From: Lutimaribacter pacificus
GTDB taxonomy: Bacteria; Pseudomonadota; Alphaproteobacteria; Rhodobacterales; Rhodobacteraceae
NCBI RefSeq assembly: GCF_900142185.1
Contig: NZ_FQZZ01000005.1
Coordinates: 1-64,000 of the forward strand
Direction of reading: 5' to 3'
Length of the DNA stretch: 64,000 nt
A model generated the notes under the pieces. The model ran no database searches. It had not been told where the DNA came from and saw only the letters and a program-made list of their open reading frames with translations. Position 1 is the stretch's first letter. Every line of letters starts with the position of its first letter. Below are positions 56,198-64,000 of this stretch, in pieces. The translations under genes and the position numbers were made by a program.

Positions 56198-56758
56198 TCA
56201 GGGGATGATGCGGGTGTATTTCACGCCTTCCAGCGTGGCCCCCACCAGCAGCCCGGCCTGGCCGAAGATCACCGCGAGCACCGGGGCGGTCGAGGTGGTG
56301 GTCTCGGCGCGGATATTCTCGCCCTTGTCGTTGAAGACATATTCGACATCGGCGCCGGCGGCCCAGCCCGAGGAGCGGCGGAAGCGCATCAGCGCCTCGT
56401 CGGTCATGAAGAACAGCACATGGGCGTATTGCTGCGCGCCGATCTGCAACCCGAAGCTGCCCTTGGTGGCGGAATAGTAATCCACCGTGGTGCCGCCCAC
56501 GCGCAGTGCGCCGCGGCCATAGCCCGCGCCGAAGCCCAGCCCCGCCTCGGTCACCAGCGGCATCACCAGTTGCCCGGTGGATTTCGCCGATATGTCGCGG
56601 GTGGCGGGGTAGGAGGCGAACAGGTAGTTCAGCGTGGAATCGACGCGCGCGTCGATGGTTTCGGGGCCGGTACTGCCGATGCCGTTGCCGCAAGCTGCGG
56701 TTGCGCCTGCGCCGGCCAGGGCGGCCAGCGTGAAACTGCGTCGGGTGAAATGCGTCAT
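56198..56758 (-). CDS. SYLF/YSC84 domain lipid-binding lipoprotein
   Basis: A 186-residue protein with a SYLF (Ysc84) domain that binds phosphoinositides or other lipids in eukaryotes. The N-terminus MTHFTRRSFTLAALAGAGATAAC combines a twin-arginine motif with a lipobox (ATAAC, Cys23), so it is probably a Tat-exported lipoprotein. The body has the family pattern KSTGQLVMPLVTEAGLGFGAGYGRGALRVGG, YSATKGSFGLQIGAQQYAHVLFFM. Its role in bacteria is not known. An ATG at 56782 is an alternative start, but it would weaken the signal sequence. Confidence 0.88.
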   Translation of the reverse strand: MTHFTRRSFTLAALAGAGATAACGNGIGSTGPETIDARVDSTLNYLFASYPATRDISAKSTGQLVMPLVTEAGLGFGAGYGRGALRVGGTTVDYYSATKGSFGLQIGAQQYAHVLFFMTDEALMRFRRSSGWAAGADVEYVFNDKGENIRAETTTSTAPVLAVIFGQAGLLVGATLEGVKYTRIIP

Positions 56759-56901
56759 GGCGATGCCTGTATTCTGTTTCATGTGCGGTTGACTGCTCTG
56801 CCGGCTTATGCCGCCGGTCTGGCGCTTAGTATAGGGGGTGAACGCGCATCTGTCACTACGGGTTGTGGCATTACGCGGGAAGCCGCGCCCGGCGGGGTCA
56901 G

Positions 56902-56970
56902 GGGGGGCGCTGCCCCCCTCTTGGGCCGCCGGCCCAATTCACCCCCCGGAGTATTGCGGGCAAGATGAAG
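56902..56970 (-). promoter_or_regulatory. 3'-end module after hemB: CTTCATC motif plus two GC hairpins
   Basis: In the hemB direction, 12 bases after the stop, comes CTTCATC-N7-AATACTCC (56970-56948), then a hairpin TTGGGCC-GGC-GGCCCAA (56921-56937) and another GGGGGGC-AGC-GCCCCCC (56902-56918). It closely mirrors the arrangement after proB. It probably terminates or protects the hemB message. Confidence 0.6.
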
Positions 56971-56982
56971 CCGGGGCGCGGC

Positions 56983-57984
56983 CTATGCGTCGTTCAGGAG
57001 GCGCGCGACCTGAGGGGCGAAATAGGTCAGCACCCCGTCGCAGCCCGCGCGCCTGAAGCACATCAGGCTTTCCAGCATCGCCTTCTGCCCGTCGATCCAG
57101 CCGTTCTGCGCCGCGCCCGCGATCATCGCGTATTCGCCCGAGACCTGGTAGGCATAGGTGGGCGCACCGAAGGCGTCCTTTACCCTGCGGCAGATGTCGA
57201 GATAGGGCATGCCGGGTTTCACCATCACCATGTCCGCGCCCTCGCGCAGGTCGCGTTCGACAAGGCGCAGCGCCTCGTTCGAGTTGGCGGGGTTCATCTG
57301 GTATGTGCTCTTGTCGCCCTTGAGCGCGCCGGACGCGCCCACCGCGTCGCGGAACGGGCCGTAGAAGGCGCTGGCGTATTTGGCCGCGTAAGAGAGCAGC
57401 AGCACGTCCCGGAACCCTTCGGCTTCCAGCGCGCTGCGGATCGCGCCGATGCGGCTGTCCATCATGTCGCTGGGGCCGATGATGTCGGCGCCGGCGCGGG
57501 CCTGGCTGAGTGCCTGCTTGACCAGCGCCTCGACGGTTTCGTCATTGGGAATGCGGCCGTCCACCACGAAGCCGTCATGCCCGAGGCTGTTATAGGGGTC
57601 GAGCGCCACGTCGGTCATCACCGCGATCTCGATCCCGGCATCCCTGATCGCGCGGGTGGCGGTGTTGGACAGGTTGTCGGGGTTCCACGCCTCGGCGCAA
57701 TCCTCGGACTTTTTCGCGGGGTCGGTATAGGGAAACAGGCAGATCGCGGGAATGCCCAGGTCCGCCGCCTCGCGCGCGGCCCTGACCGCGTTGTCGACCG
57801 AGAGCCGGTTGACCCCCGGCATCGAAGACACAGGCTCGGTCACGTTCGTGCCGTCGCGCAGGAAGATCGGCCAGATCAGATCGCCCGTGCCGAGCGTGTT
57901 TTCCTGCACCAGCGCACGGATCTGCGCATTCTGCCGCGTGCGGCGGAACCGTGTGGCGGGGAAGGGGGCCTGGCTGGGTTTCAT
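56983..57984 (-). CDS. hemB: porphobilinogen synthase (delta-aminolevulinic acid dehydratase)
   Basis: A 333-residue enzyme that joins two 5-aminolevulinate molecules to porphobilinogen in heme and bacteriochlorophyll synthesis. RRTRQNAQIRALVQE, LFPYTDPAKKSEDCAEAWN, GADIIGPSDMMDSRIGAIR, the Schiff-base lysine region LLSYAAKYASAFYGPFRDA and MVKPGMPYLDI are present. The metal site reads DVALDPYNSLGHDG: the three zinc cysteines are replaced, so it is the Asp-rich, magnesium- or potassium-dependent type. The ATG at 57984 begins MKPSQAPFPATR. It diverges from the membrane protein gene at 58103. Confidence 0.96.
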   Translation of the reverse strand: MKPSQAPFPATRFRRTRQNAQIRALVQENTLGTGDLIWPIFLRDGTNVTEPVSSMPGVNRLSVDNAVRAAREAADLGIPAICLFPYTDPAKKSEDCAEAWNPDNLSNTATRAIRDAGIEIAVMTDVALDPYNSLGHDGFVVDGRIPNDETVEALVKQALSQARAGADIIGPSDMMDSRIGAIRSALEAEGFRDVLLLSYAAKYASAFYGPFRDAVGASGALKGDKSTYQMNPANSNEALRLVERDLREGADMVMVKPGMPYLDICRRVKDAFGAPTYAYQVSGEYAMIAGAAQNGWIDGQKAMLESLMCFRRAGCDGVLTYFAPQVARLLNDA

Positions 57985-58102
57985 GGTTTTCGTCCTCGGC
58001 TTGGGCGTTGCATTGCTCTGGCATGGAAATTCGCGCATCTCAAGGGTAGGAATTGCCGCAAAGGGGCGATAAGGAAGCGCGGTATCCTCGTGAGGCACGC
58101 CT

Positions 58103-58705
58103 TTGGACTGGTTCGACAATCTCACCGCCCTGATTGATCTGCGTTCGTTTTCCAGTGTCTGGTACTGGATCGCGCTGGCCGTCCTGTGGTCGACGGCAAG
58201 CCACTGGGTGCTGGGCATTCCCTTCGACATGGTCAGCCGCGCCGGCAGCCGGGGCGGGCAGGCCGAGGAGGACCTGGAGGATATCGCGCGGGTGATGACC
58301 AACCGCCTGCTGGGTATCTCGCGCGTTGCGGGGCTGTGGGTGCTGGGGCTGGCCTGTTTCCTGCTGACCTCGCTGGCGCTGATCGGGTTCCTTTACGGGA
58401 TACAGATGGCGCAGGCGGTGTTCCTGATGGTCTTTCCCATGTCCGTCGTGGGGTTGCTGAGCCTGAACACCGCGCGGCTGATCCAGGAACGGCGCGCGCA
58501 GGGGCCGGACCTGCGCCGCATCCTGTGGCGGCACCGGGTCATGGTGCAGGTGATCGGCATGATCGCCATCTTCGTCACCGCCATGTGGGGGATGTACCAG
58601 AACCTGAGGGCCGGTATGGGCAATCATTTCGGCCCGCTGGGCGCGATCGAACAACAGGTGGACGATGACCCGAATAACGGTTGGGGGCGCCCCGGAGGGG
58701 TTTGA
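58103..58705 (+). CDS. conserved four-helix inner-membrane protein
   Basis: A 200-residue protein with helices at about 19-40, 77-98, 101-121 and 147-166 and a cytoplasmic RLIQERRAQGPDLRRI loop. The family is conserved in Rhodobacterales; I recall database entries calling it a component of the SufBCD complex, but nothing in the sequence supports an Fe-S role. The start is a TTG, chosen because GAGG lies 7 bases upstream and the next ATG is far inside the first helices. Its 3' end overlaps mfd by 41 bases. Confidence 0.8.
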   Translation: MDWFDNLTALIDLRSFSSVWYWIALAVLWSTASHWVLGIPFDMVSRAGSRGGQAEEDLEDIARVMTNRLLGISRVAGLWVLGLACFLLTSLALIGFLYGIQMAQAVFLMVFPMSVVGLLSLNTARLIQERRAQGPDLRRILWRHRVMVQVIGMIAIFVTAMWGMYQNLRAGMGNHFGPLGAIEQQVDDDPNNGWGRPGGV

Positions 58706-61700
58706 CGCCCGCCTGATCCTGAACGAGGCGGCGCGCAGCGATGCGCCGGTGATCCATGTCGCGCGCGATGACAAGCGGATGGCGGCGATGGAGTCCGCCC
58801 TGCGCTTTTTCGCGCCCGACATGCCGGTCCTGCGCTTTCCCGGCTGGGATTGCCTGCCCTATGACCGCGTGAGCCCGCATGCCGATATCTCGGCTGCGCG
58901 GATGGCGACGCTGGCGGGGCTGGTACACGGTGCGCCGGGGCGGTTCGTGCTGCTGACGACGCTGAGCGCGGCGATGCAGCGCCTGCCCGCGCGCGATGTG
59001 CTGCGCGAGGCCGCGTTCACCGCCCGCGTGGGCGAGCGGGTGGACGAGGCGGCGCTGCGCGCCTTCCTGGTGCGGATGGGGTTCGTGCAGGCGCCCACGG
59101 TGACCGAGCCGGGCGATTACGCCGTGCGCGGCGGCATCATCGACATCTACCCGCCGGGCGAGGCCGGGCCGGTGCGGCTGGATTTCTTCGGCGACGTGCT
59201 GGACGGGGCGCGGCGTTTCGACCCGGTCAGCCAGCGCACCACGCAAAAGCTGGACCTGGTGGAACTGGCCCCGGTCAGCGAGGTGATCCTGGACGAGGCC
59301 GCGATCCTGCGGTTCCGGCAGAATTACCGGATCGAGTTCGGCGCGGCGGGCACCGACGACCCGCTTTACGAGGCGGTGAGCGCGGGGCGCAAGCATCAGG
59401 GCGTCGAACACTGGCTGCCGTTCTTCCACGAGCGGCTGGAGGTTCTGTTCGATTACCTGCCGGGGGCGAGCGTCACGCTGGACGACCAGGTGACGCCGAC
59501 GCGGATAGGCCGCTGGGACGGGATCGTGGACCAGTACGAGACCCGCCGCCACGCGATGACGCAGAAGGGCCGGGGCGACACGGTCTACAAGCCGGTACCG
59601 CCGGGGCTGCTCTATCTCGACGATGCGGGATGGGAGGGCGCGCTGGCGGAGCGGCGCGTGCTGCAGTTCAGCCCGCTGCCGCAGGCCACCGGGCCGAATG
59701 TCATTGATGCGGGCGGGCGCGTCGGGCGCAGTTTCGCGCCCGAGCGGCAGGCCGAATCGTTGAGCCTGTTCGCGGCGCTGGCGGATCACGTGAAGGCGCG
59801 GCTGGAGGGCGGGCCGGTGGTGATCGCCTCGTATTCCGAGGGCGCGCGCGAACGGCTGGACGGGCTGATCGCCGACGAGGGGCTGATCGGCGCGGTGCAT
59901 GTGCGCGACATGGGCGGTGTGGGCCGGCACGGGCTGCACCTGGCGGTCTGGGCGCTGGAACAGGGATTCGAGGCCGAGGGGCTGACCGTCATTTCCGAAC
60001 AGGACGTCCTGGGCGACCGGCTGATCCGCGCGCCCAAGCGCCGCCGCCGGGCCGAGAATTTCCTGACCGAGGCGCAATCGCTGTCGCCCGGCGACCTGGT
60101 GGTGCATGTCGATCACGGGGTCGGGCGCTATCACGGGCTTGAGGTGGTGACGGCGGCGGGCGCCGCGCATGAATGCCTGTTGCTGGAATATGCCGAGGGC
60201 GCCAAGCTCTATCTCCCGGTCGAGAATATCGAGCTTCTGTCGAAATTCGGCCACGAAGAGGGGCTGCTGGACCGGCTGGGCGGGGGCGCGTGGCAGGCCA
60301 AGAAGGCGAAGCTGAAAGAACGTATCCGCGAGATGGCCGACCGGCTGATTCGCATCGCCGCCGAACGCGCGCTGCGCCGCGCGCCGGTGCTGGACCCGCC
60401 GCCCCACGCCTGGGAGGAATTCAGCGCGCGCTTTCCCTATACCGAAACCGACGACCAGCTGCGCGCGATCGGCGATGTGCTGGCCGACATGACCAGCGGG
60501 CAGCCGATGGACCGGCTGATCTGCGGCGATGTGGGATTCGGCAAGACCGAGGTGGCGATGCGCGCGGCCTTCGTCGCGGCGATGTCGGGGGTGCAGGTTG
60601 CGGTGATCGCGCCGACCACGCTGCTGGCACGCCAGCATTACAAGAGCTTCGCCGACAGGTTCCGCGGCTTCCCGCTGGATGTCCGGCCGCTGTCGCGCTT
60701 CGTGTCCGCGAAAGAGGCCGCGAAGACCCGCGAGGGGCTGGCGAAGGGCACCGTGGATATCGTGGTGGGCACCCATGCGCTGCTGGCGAAATCGGTGAAG
60801 TTCCAGAATCTCGGCCTGCTGGTCATCGACGAGGAACAGCATTTCGGCGTCGCCCACAAGGAGCGGCTGAAGCAGATGCGCTCGGACGTGCACGTGCTGA
60901 CGCTGACCGCGACGCCGATCCCGCGCACGCTGCAACTGTCGCTGTCGGGCGTGCGGGATCTGTCGATCATCGGCACGCCGCCGGTCGACCGGCTGGCGAT
61001 CCGCACCTATGTCAGCGAGTTCGACCCGGTCACCATCCGCGAGGCGCTGCTGCGCGAACATTTCCGGGGCGGGCAGTCCTTTTACGTGGTCCCCCGCATC
61101 AGCGACCTGCGCGAGATCGAGGAGTTCCTGCAGGCACAGGTGCCCGAAGTGTCCTACGTGGTGGCGCACGGGCAGATGGCGGCGGGCGAGCTGGACGACC
61201 GCATGAACGCCTTCTACGACGGCAAGTACGACGTGCTGCTGGCCACGACCATCGTCGAATCGGGGCTGGATATTCCCACCGCCAACACGATGGTGGTGCA
61301 TCGCGCCGACATGTTCGGGCTGTCACAGCTTTACCAGATCCGTGGCCGGGTGGGACGCTCGAAAACGCGCGCCTATGCCTACCTTACCACCAAGCCGCGC
61401 ACGCCGCTGACACCGGCGGCGGAAAAGCGGCTGCGCGTGCTGGGCAGCCTCGACAGTCTCGGCGCGGGGTTCACGCTGGCCAGCCAGGATCTGGATATCC
61501 GCGGCGCGGGCAACCTGCTGGGCGAAGAGCAGTCGGGCCAGATGCGCGACGTGGGTTACGAACTCTACCAGCAGATGCTGGAAGAGGCGATCGCCCGGAT
61601 ACGCGCGGGCGAGATGGAGGGGCTGACCGACGATGACGGGCAATGGGCGCCGCAGATCAACCTCGGCGTGCCGGTGCTGATCCCCGAGGATTACGTGCCC

Positions 61701-62117
61701 GACCTGGACGTCCGGCTGGGATTGTATCGCCGCCTCAGCAGCCTGCACAGCAAGGTCGAGCTGGAAGGCTTCGCCGCCGAGCTGATCGACCGCTTCGGCA
61801 AGCTGCCGAAAGAGGTGAACACGCTGCTTCTGGTCGTGCGGATCAAGGCGATGTGCAAGCGCGCCGGCATCGCCCGGCTCGATGGCGGGCCCAAGGGCGC
61901 GACGATCCAGTTCCACAACGACAGGTTCGCCTCGCCCCAGGGGCTGGTGGAATTCATCCAGGGGCAAAAGGGACTGGCCAAGGTCAAGGACAACAAGATC
62001 GTGGTGCGGCGCGACTGGAAGAACGAGGCCGACAAGATCAAGGGCGCCTTCGCTATCGCGCGCGACCTGGCCGAAAAGGTGATTGCCGAGGAAAAGGCGA
62101 AAAAGGCCAGGGCATAG
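58665..62117 (+). CDS. mfd: transcription-repair coupling factor Mfd
   Basis: A 1150-residue ATP-driven translocase that removes RNA polymerase stalled at lesions and recruits UvrA. An N-terminal UvrB-like region (about 1-330) is followed by the CarD-like polymerase-interaction domain at about 475-545 (SPGDLVVHVDHGVGRYHGLE). The RecG-like motor has Walker A GDVGFGKTE near 621, the DEEQ box near 722 (DEEQHFG), and the TRG motif region AHGQMAAGELDDRM. The C-terminal UvrA-regulating domain ends Lys/Ala-rich. AGGTGG lies before the ATG. It overlaps the upstream membrane-protein gene. Confidence 0.97.
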   Translation: MTRITVGGAPEGFDARLILNEAARSDAPVIHVARDDKRMAAMESALRFFAPDMPVLRFPGWDCLPYDRVSPHADISAARMATLAGLVHGAPGRFVLLTTLSAAMQRLPARDVLREAAFTARVGERVDEAALRAFLVRMGFVQAPTVTEPGDYAVRGGIIDIYPPGEAGPVRLDFFGDVLDGARRFDPVSQRTTQKLDLVELAPVSEVILDEAAILRFRQNYRIEFGAAGTDDPLYEAVSAGRKHQGVEHWLPFFHERLEVLFDYLPGASVTLDDQVTPTRIGRWDGIVDQYETRRHAMTQKGRGDTVYKPVPPGLLYLDDAGWEGALAERRVLQFSPLPQATGPNVIDAGGRVGRSFAPERQAESLSLFAALADHVKARLEGGPVVIASYSEGARERLDGLIADEGLIGAVHVRDMGGVGRHGLHLAVWALEQGFEAEGLTVISEQDVLGDRLIRAPKRRRRAENFLTEAQSLSPGDLVVHVDHGVGRYHGLEVVTAAGAAHECLLLEYAEGAKLYLPVENIELLSKFGHEEGLLDRLGGGAWQAKKAKLKERIREMADRLIRIAAERALRRAPVLDPPPHAWEEFSARFPYTETDDQLRAIGDVLADMTSGQPMDRLICGDVGFGKTEVAMRAAFVAAMSGVQVAVIAPTTLLARQHYKSFADRFRGFPLDVRPLSRFVSAKEAAKTREGLAKGTVDIVVGTHALLAKSVKFQNLGLLVIDEEQHFGVAHKERLKQMRSDVHVLTLTATPIPRTLQLSLSGVRDLSIIGTPPVDRLAIRTYVSEFDPVTIREALLREHFRGGQSFYVVPRISDLREIEEFLQAQVPEVSYVVAHGQMAAGELDDRMNAFYDGKYDVLLATTIVESGLDIPTANTMVVHRADMFGLSQLYQIRGRVGRSKTRAYAYLTTKPRTPLTPAAEKRLRVLGSLDSLGAGFTLASQDLDIRGAGNLLGEEQSGQMRDVGYELYQQMLEEAIARIRAGEMEGLTDDDGQWAPQINLGVPVLIPEDYVPDLDVRLGLYRRLSSLHSKVELEGFAAELIDRFGKLPKEVNTLLLVVRIKAMCKRAGIARLDGGPKGATIQFHNDRFASPQGLVEFIQGQKGLAKVKDNKIVVRRDWKNEADKIKGAFAIARDLAEKVIAEEKAKKARA

Positions 62118-62139
62118 CGCGGGGCGCGCGGGCGGGTTG

Positions 62140-62203
62140 TGAGTATTTTCAGAACGATGAAGGGCCGGGCGCACCCGCTGTTTCATCGTTCTGAAAATAC
62201 TCA
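62140..62203. terminator. 21-bp perfect inverted repeat between mfd and HD-domain gene
   Basis: TGAGTATTTTCAGAACGATGA (first 20 bases from 62141) is repeated exactly in reverse complement at 62183-62203, with 22 bases between, lying between two converging genes. Each arm is a copy of the motif that follows proB and hemB. On the plus strand it is followed by CAAAAAA; on the minus strand no long T-run follows. It may act as a bidirectional terminator. Confidence 0.7.
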
Positions 62204-62220
62204 AAAAACCGCGTGGCGGG

Positions 62221-62814
62221 TCAGTGCGGCGTCCGGGCGGCGAACCACGTGCGGATGCGCGGGGCGATCCAGTCCCACAGGGCGGGCGCGCCGCGTGCGA
62301 TGGGGGCGCCGACACGGGTTTCCACCTTGTCGAGCGTGGCATTGTGTTCCAGCCAGCTGACCCCGCCCGAGGCGAGGTTCTGGTTCGGCGGCTGGAACCG
62401 GTCGAGCGCCTTGGCGAATTGCGCGTCCGCGCTTTCGGCGGCTTCGAATTCGTCCCATAGCGCGCGCAGGTCGGCCGCCTGGTCGGACGGCAGCAGGCCG
62501 AAGATGCGGTCGGCCGCTTCCTGTTCGCGGGCGGCCACGGCGGCGTGGTCGATCTGGCCGTAGATCGGGTTGTCGCCGGCGTCGATTTCCACCAGGTCGT
62601 GCAGCAGCAGCATCCGTATGACGCGCGCGATGTCGACATCGCCGGGCGCGTGTTCGCCCAGCACCAGCGCGTAGAGCGCCAGGTGCCAGCTGTGTTCGGC
62701 CGAGTTCTCGGGGCGCGAGGCGTCGCAGAGCGTGGTGGCGCGGGTGACCGATTTCAGCCGGCAGGCCTCGTTCAGGAAGGCCATCTGCGCGTTGAGGCGG
62801 GCGGGGGCGGTCAC
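62221..62814 (-). CDS. HD domain-containing hydrolase (YfbR/HD_3 type)
   Basis: A 197-residue metal-dependent phosphohydrolase. The metal ligands are seen in AEHSWHLALY (first His), LLLHDLVEIDAGD (HD pair) and a later Asp. This arrangement fits the HD_3 family including 5'-deoxynucleotidase YfbR-like and oxetanocin-like enzymes, so it probably removes phosphate from nucleotides. The start is a GTG at 62814 overlapping the stop of the small upstream gene (GTGA). It ends the three-gene operon before the 21-bp inverted repeat. Confidence 0.9.
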   Translation of the reverse strand: MTAPARLNAQMAFLNEACRLKSVTRATTLCDASRPENSAEHSWHLALYALVLGEHAPGDVDIARVIRMLLLHDLVEIDAGDNPIYGQIDHAAVAAREQEAADRIFGLLPSDQAADLRALWDEFEAAESADAQFAKALDRFQPPNQNLASGGVSWLEHNATLDKVETRVGAPIARGAPALWDWIAPRIRTWFAARTPH

Positions 62815-63044
62815 GTGTCGTCCTGCGTCTTTTTCGCGGCGCGCGCCTTTTGCTGCAGCAGCTTGCGCGCGCGGGCGACGGCCAGCCGGACGCGGATCGC
62901 GGCCATGAACGCCTCTTGCGTGGGGGTGGAGGAGGCTTGCAACAGGTTGGACACCTCGGCGACGAGCCCCTCGTCGCCGGTGGCTTCCATGATCCTGATC
63001 GTGTCGCGTGCCAGTTCGTCGGCCAGATCCTCGGTCACGCCCAT
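62811..63044 (-). CDS. small conserved alpha-helical protein
   Basis: A 77-residue protein that seems entirely helical (DLADELARDTIRIMEATGDEGLVAEVSNLL, then FMAAIRVRLAVARARKLLQQKARAAKK) with a basic end. I recall similar small conserved proteins in Rhodobacterales, possibly a named DUF, but cannot assign one. It lies 4 bases after the alpha/beta hydrolase gene and overlaps the HD gene by 4 bases, so it is coupled to both. Function unknown. Confidence 0.8.
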   Translation of the reverse strand: MGVTEDLADELARDTIRIMEATGDEGLVAEVSNLLQASSTPTQEAFMAAIRVRLAVARARKLLQQKARAAKKTQDDT

Positions 63045-63048
63045 CGGA

Positions 63049-63702
63049 TCACCGCGTGGTTTCTGTCAGGCGCCGCTTCACGTAGTCGGTCACGGTGTCG
63101 ATCATCGTGTCCATATGCGGCTCTTCGAAGAAATGGCCGGCGCCCTCGATTTCCTCGTGGGTGATGGTGATGCCCTTTTGTTCGTGCAGCTTGTTCACCA
63201 GGCTGACGGTATCGGCGGGGGGCGCCACGCGGTCGGCGGTGCCGTTGATGATCAGCCCCGAGGCCGGGCAGGGGGCCAGGAACGAGAAATCGTACATGTT
63301 GGCGGGCGGCGCCACCGAGACGAAGCCGGTGATCTCGGGGCGGCGCATCAGGAGCTGCATCCCGATCCACGCGCCGAAGCTGAAGCCCGCGACCCAGCAA
63401 TGCTTGGAGTTGTTGTTCATCGACTGCAGGTAGTCGAGCGCCGAGGCGGCATCCGACAACTCGCCCACGCCCTGGTCGTATTCGCCCTGGCTGCGCCCGA
63501 CGCCACGGAAGTTGAAGCGCAGAACGGTAAAGCCCATATTGTAGAATGCGTAATGCAGGTTATACACCACCTTGTTGTTCATGGTGCCGCCGAATTGCGG
63601 ATGGGGGTGCAGCACGATGGCGATCGGGGCATCCCGCTCTTTTTGCGGGTGATACCGGCCTTCGAGCCGACCTTCGGGTCCGGGAAAGATGACCTCGGGC
63701 AT
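63049..63702 (-). CDS. alpha/beta hydrolase
   Basis: A 217-residue single-domain hydrolase similar to the dienelactone-hydrolase-like family with LHPHPQFGGTMNNKVV at the start and RFNFRGVGRSQGEYD. The catalytic triad is Ser108 (GFSFGA), Asp157 (NGTADRVAPP) and His190 (GAGHFF). It lacks a signal peptide. It is the first gene of a minus-strand operon and diverges from iscR 154 bases away, a neighbourhood I recall from other Rhodobacterales. Substrate unknown. Confidence 0.92.
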   Translation of the reverse strand: MPEVIFPGPEGRLEGRYHPQKERDAPIAIVLHPHPQFGGTMNNKVVYNLHYAFYNMGFTVLRFNFRGVGRSQGEYDQGVGELSDAASALDYLQSMNNNSKHCWVAGFSFGAWIGMQLLMRRPEITGFVSVAPPANMYDFSFLAPCPASGLIINGTADRVAPPADTVSLVNKLHEQKGITITHEEIEGAGHFFEEPHMDTMIDTVTDYVKRRLTETTR

Positions 63703-63737
63703 GGGTTTCCTTGTCAGCTGTGGCCTGGCGGGTAATC

Positions 63738-63775
63738 TTGACGAATTCGCTCAGGCACTTTAGAACCGTTCTAAT
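63738..63775 (+). promoter_or_regulatory. iscR promoter overlapped by an Irr-type iron box
   Basis: TTGACG (63738-63743), 17 bases, then TAGAAC (63761-63766) form a promoter for iscR. TTTAGAA-CCG-TTCTAAT at 63759-63775 is a near-perfect palindrome matching the iron control element bound by Irr (TTTAGAA-N3-TTCTAAA) with six of seven pairs intact. It covers the -10 element, so Irr would repress the iscR operon when iron is low. Whether IscR also binds here is not visible. Confidence 0.7.
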
Positions 63776-63856
63776 CTTGCCGGCAGGGGCCGGCCGGGGC
63801 TTGATGCGAGATAAGCGTTTCGCCCTGCAAGGTCAATCTGTTGGCGGGGGTGGCCC

Positions 63857-64000
63857 ATGAAACTGAGCACCAAGGGACGTTATGCGATGGTGGCGCTGGC
63901 CGATATCGCGCTGCAACCGAAGGGGCAACTGGTCACGCTGGGCGATATCTCGCGCCGGCAGGACGTGTCGCTGCCCTATCTCGAACAGCTGTTCGTCAAG
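63857..64000 (+). CDS. iscR: Rrf2-family Fe-S cluster regulator IscR, N-terminal part
   Basis: The first 48 residues of an Rrf2 regulator, running off the window end. MKLSTKGRYAMVALADIALQ and VTLGDISRRQDVSLPYLEQLFVK form the winged-helix DNA-binding domain of IscR, including the recognition helix. The Fe-S cysteines would lie beyond the window. GGGGGTGG is a few bases before the ATG. Its place next to an Irr box fits a regulator at the head of the isc/suf Fe-S assembly operon, whose genes should follow. Confidence 0.9.
   Translation, partial: MKLSTKGRYAMVALADIALQPKGQLVTLGDISRRQDVSLPYLEQLFVK

Noticed and set aside
58575-61301. 908-residue minus-strand open frame opposite mfd, and similar long frames at 35118-37970
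   Set aside because: Both are mirror frames of strongly supported genes with high GC at third positions.

Overview
The window is a GC-rich, densely coding chromosomal segment. Gene content and order point to an alphaproteobacterium of the order Rhodobacterales (Rhodobacter/Roseobacter relatives). The evidence is the run obgE-proB-proA next to chpT and an olsB-olsA pair, ribosomal protein L21 with a long alphaproteobacterial tail, the small protein Usg beside gyrA, an aspartate-type hemB, two TRAP transporters, and an Irr-type iron box in front of iscR. Many neighbouring genes overlap by 4 bases (ATGA or GTGA), so translational coupling is common. No prophage, insertion sequence, CRISPR array or rRNA operon was seen; one tRNA gene (Ser, CGA) is present.

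Layout. 1-3.5 kb: the end of a TRAP large permease, an HSL-type esterase and an AMP-forming acyl-CoA synthetase. 3.8-8.4 kb: a four-gene minus-strand operon (FMO-type flavin monooxygenase, BASS symporter, epimerase-like protein, SDR) diverging from a TetR regulator; this looks like a small catabolic module. 8.4-14 kb: an iron module on the minus strand (imelysin, Bfd, bacterioferritin, di-heme c oxidoreductase, second imelysin, DUF1513). 14.4-18.3 kb: a complete TRAP transporter whose small permease carries an unusual N-terminal TM2-like plus coiled-coil extension. 18.6-21.8 kb: an SDR and a cytoplasmic DMSO-reductase-family molybdoenzyme. 22.1-27.7 kb: an oligopeptide-type ABC importer, followed by a convergent class V aminotransferase.

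29.3-31.1 kb: rlmE and a Ppx/GppA protein. 31.4-33.7 kb: a folate/corrinoid one-carbon module (virulence-factor family protein, MTHFR-like protein, methyl-THF methyltransferase). 33.9-37.6 kb: a LuxR-type response regulator diverging from a periplasmic sulfite-oxidase-fold protein and a hybrid histidine kinase. 38.0-39.9 kb: tRNA-Ser and two tandem DUF2059 secreted proteins. 40.1-52.7 kb: mostly housekeeping genes (rplU-rpmA, lysE-type exporter, GNAT, obgE, proB, proA, chpT, DUF3553, olsB-olsA, a ThiE-like protein, a TrmJ-type methyltransferase, ctaA, carboxypeptidase Taq). 52.9-64 kb: gyrA, usg, a SYLF lipoprotein, hemB, a four-helix membrane protein overlapping mfd, an HD hydrolase operon and the start of iscR.

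The most striking non-coding signal is a dispersed repeat of about 180 bp with five copies in the window (one internally deleted). Every copy starts 14 to about 70 bp after a stop codon, in the orientation of that gene, and every copy lies at a junction of converging transcription units. A second, shorter 3'-end module (CTTCATC...AATACTCC, usually followed by a GC hairpin) occurs after proB, hemB and mfd. Both look like elements tied to transcript 3' ends.
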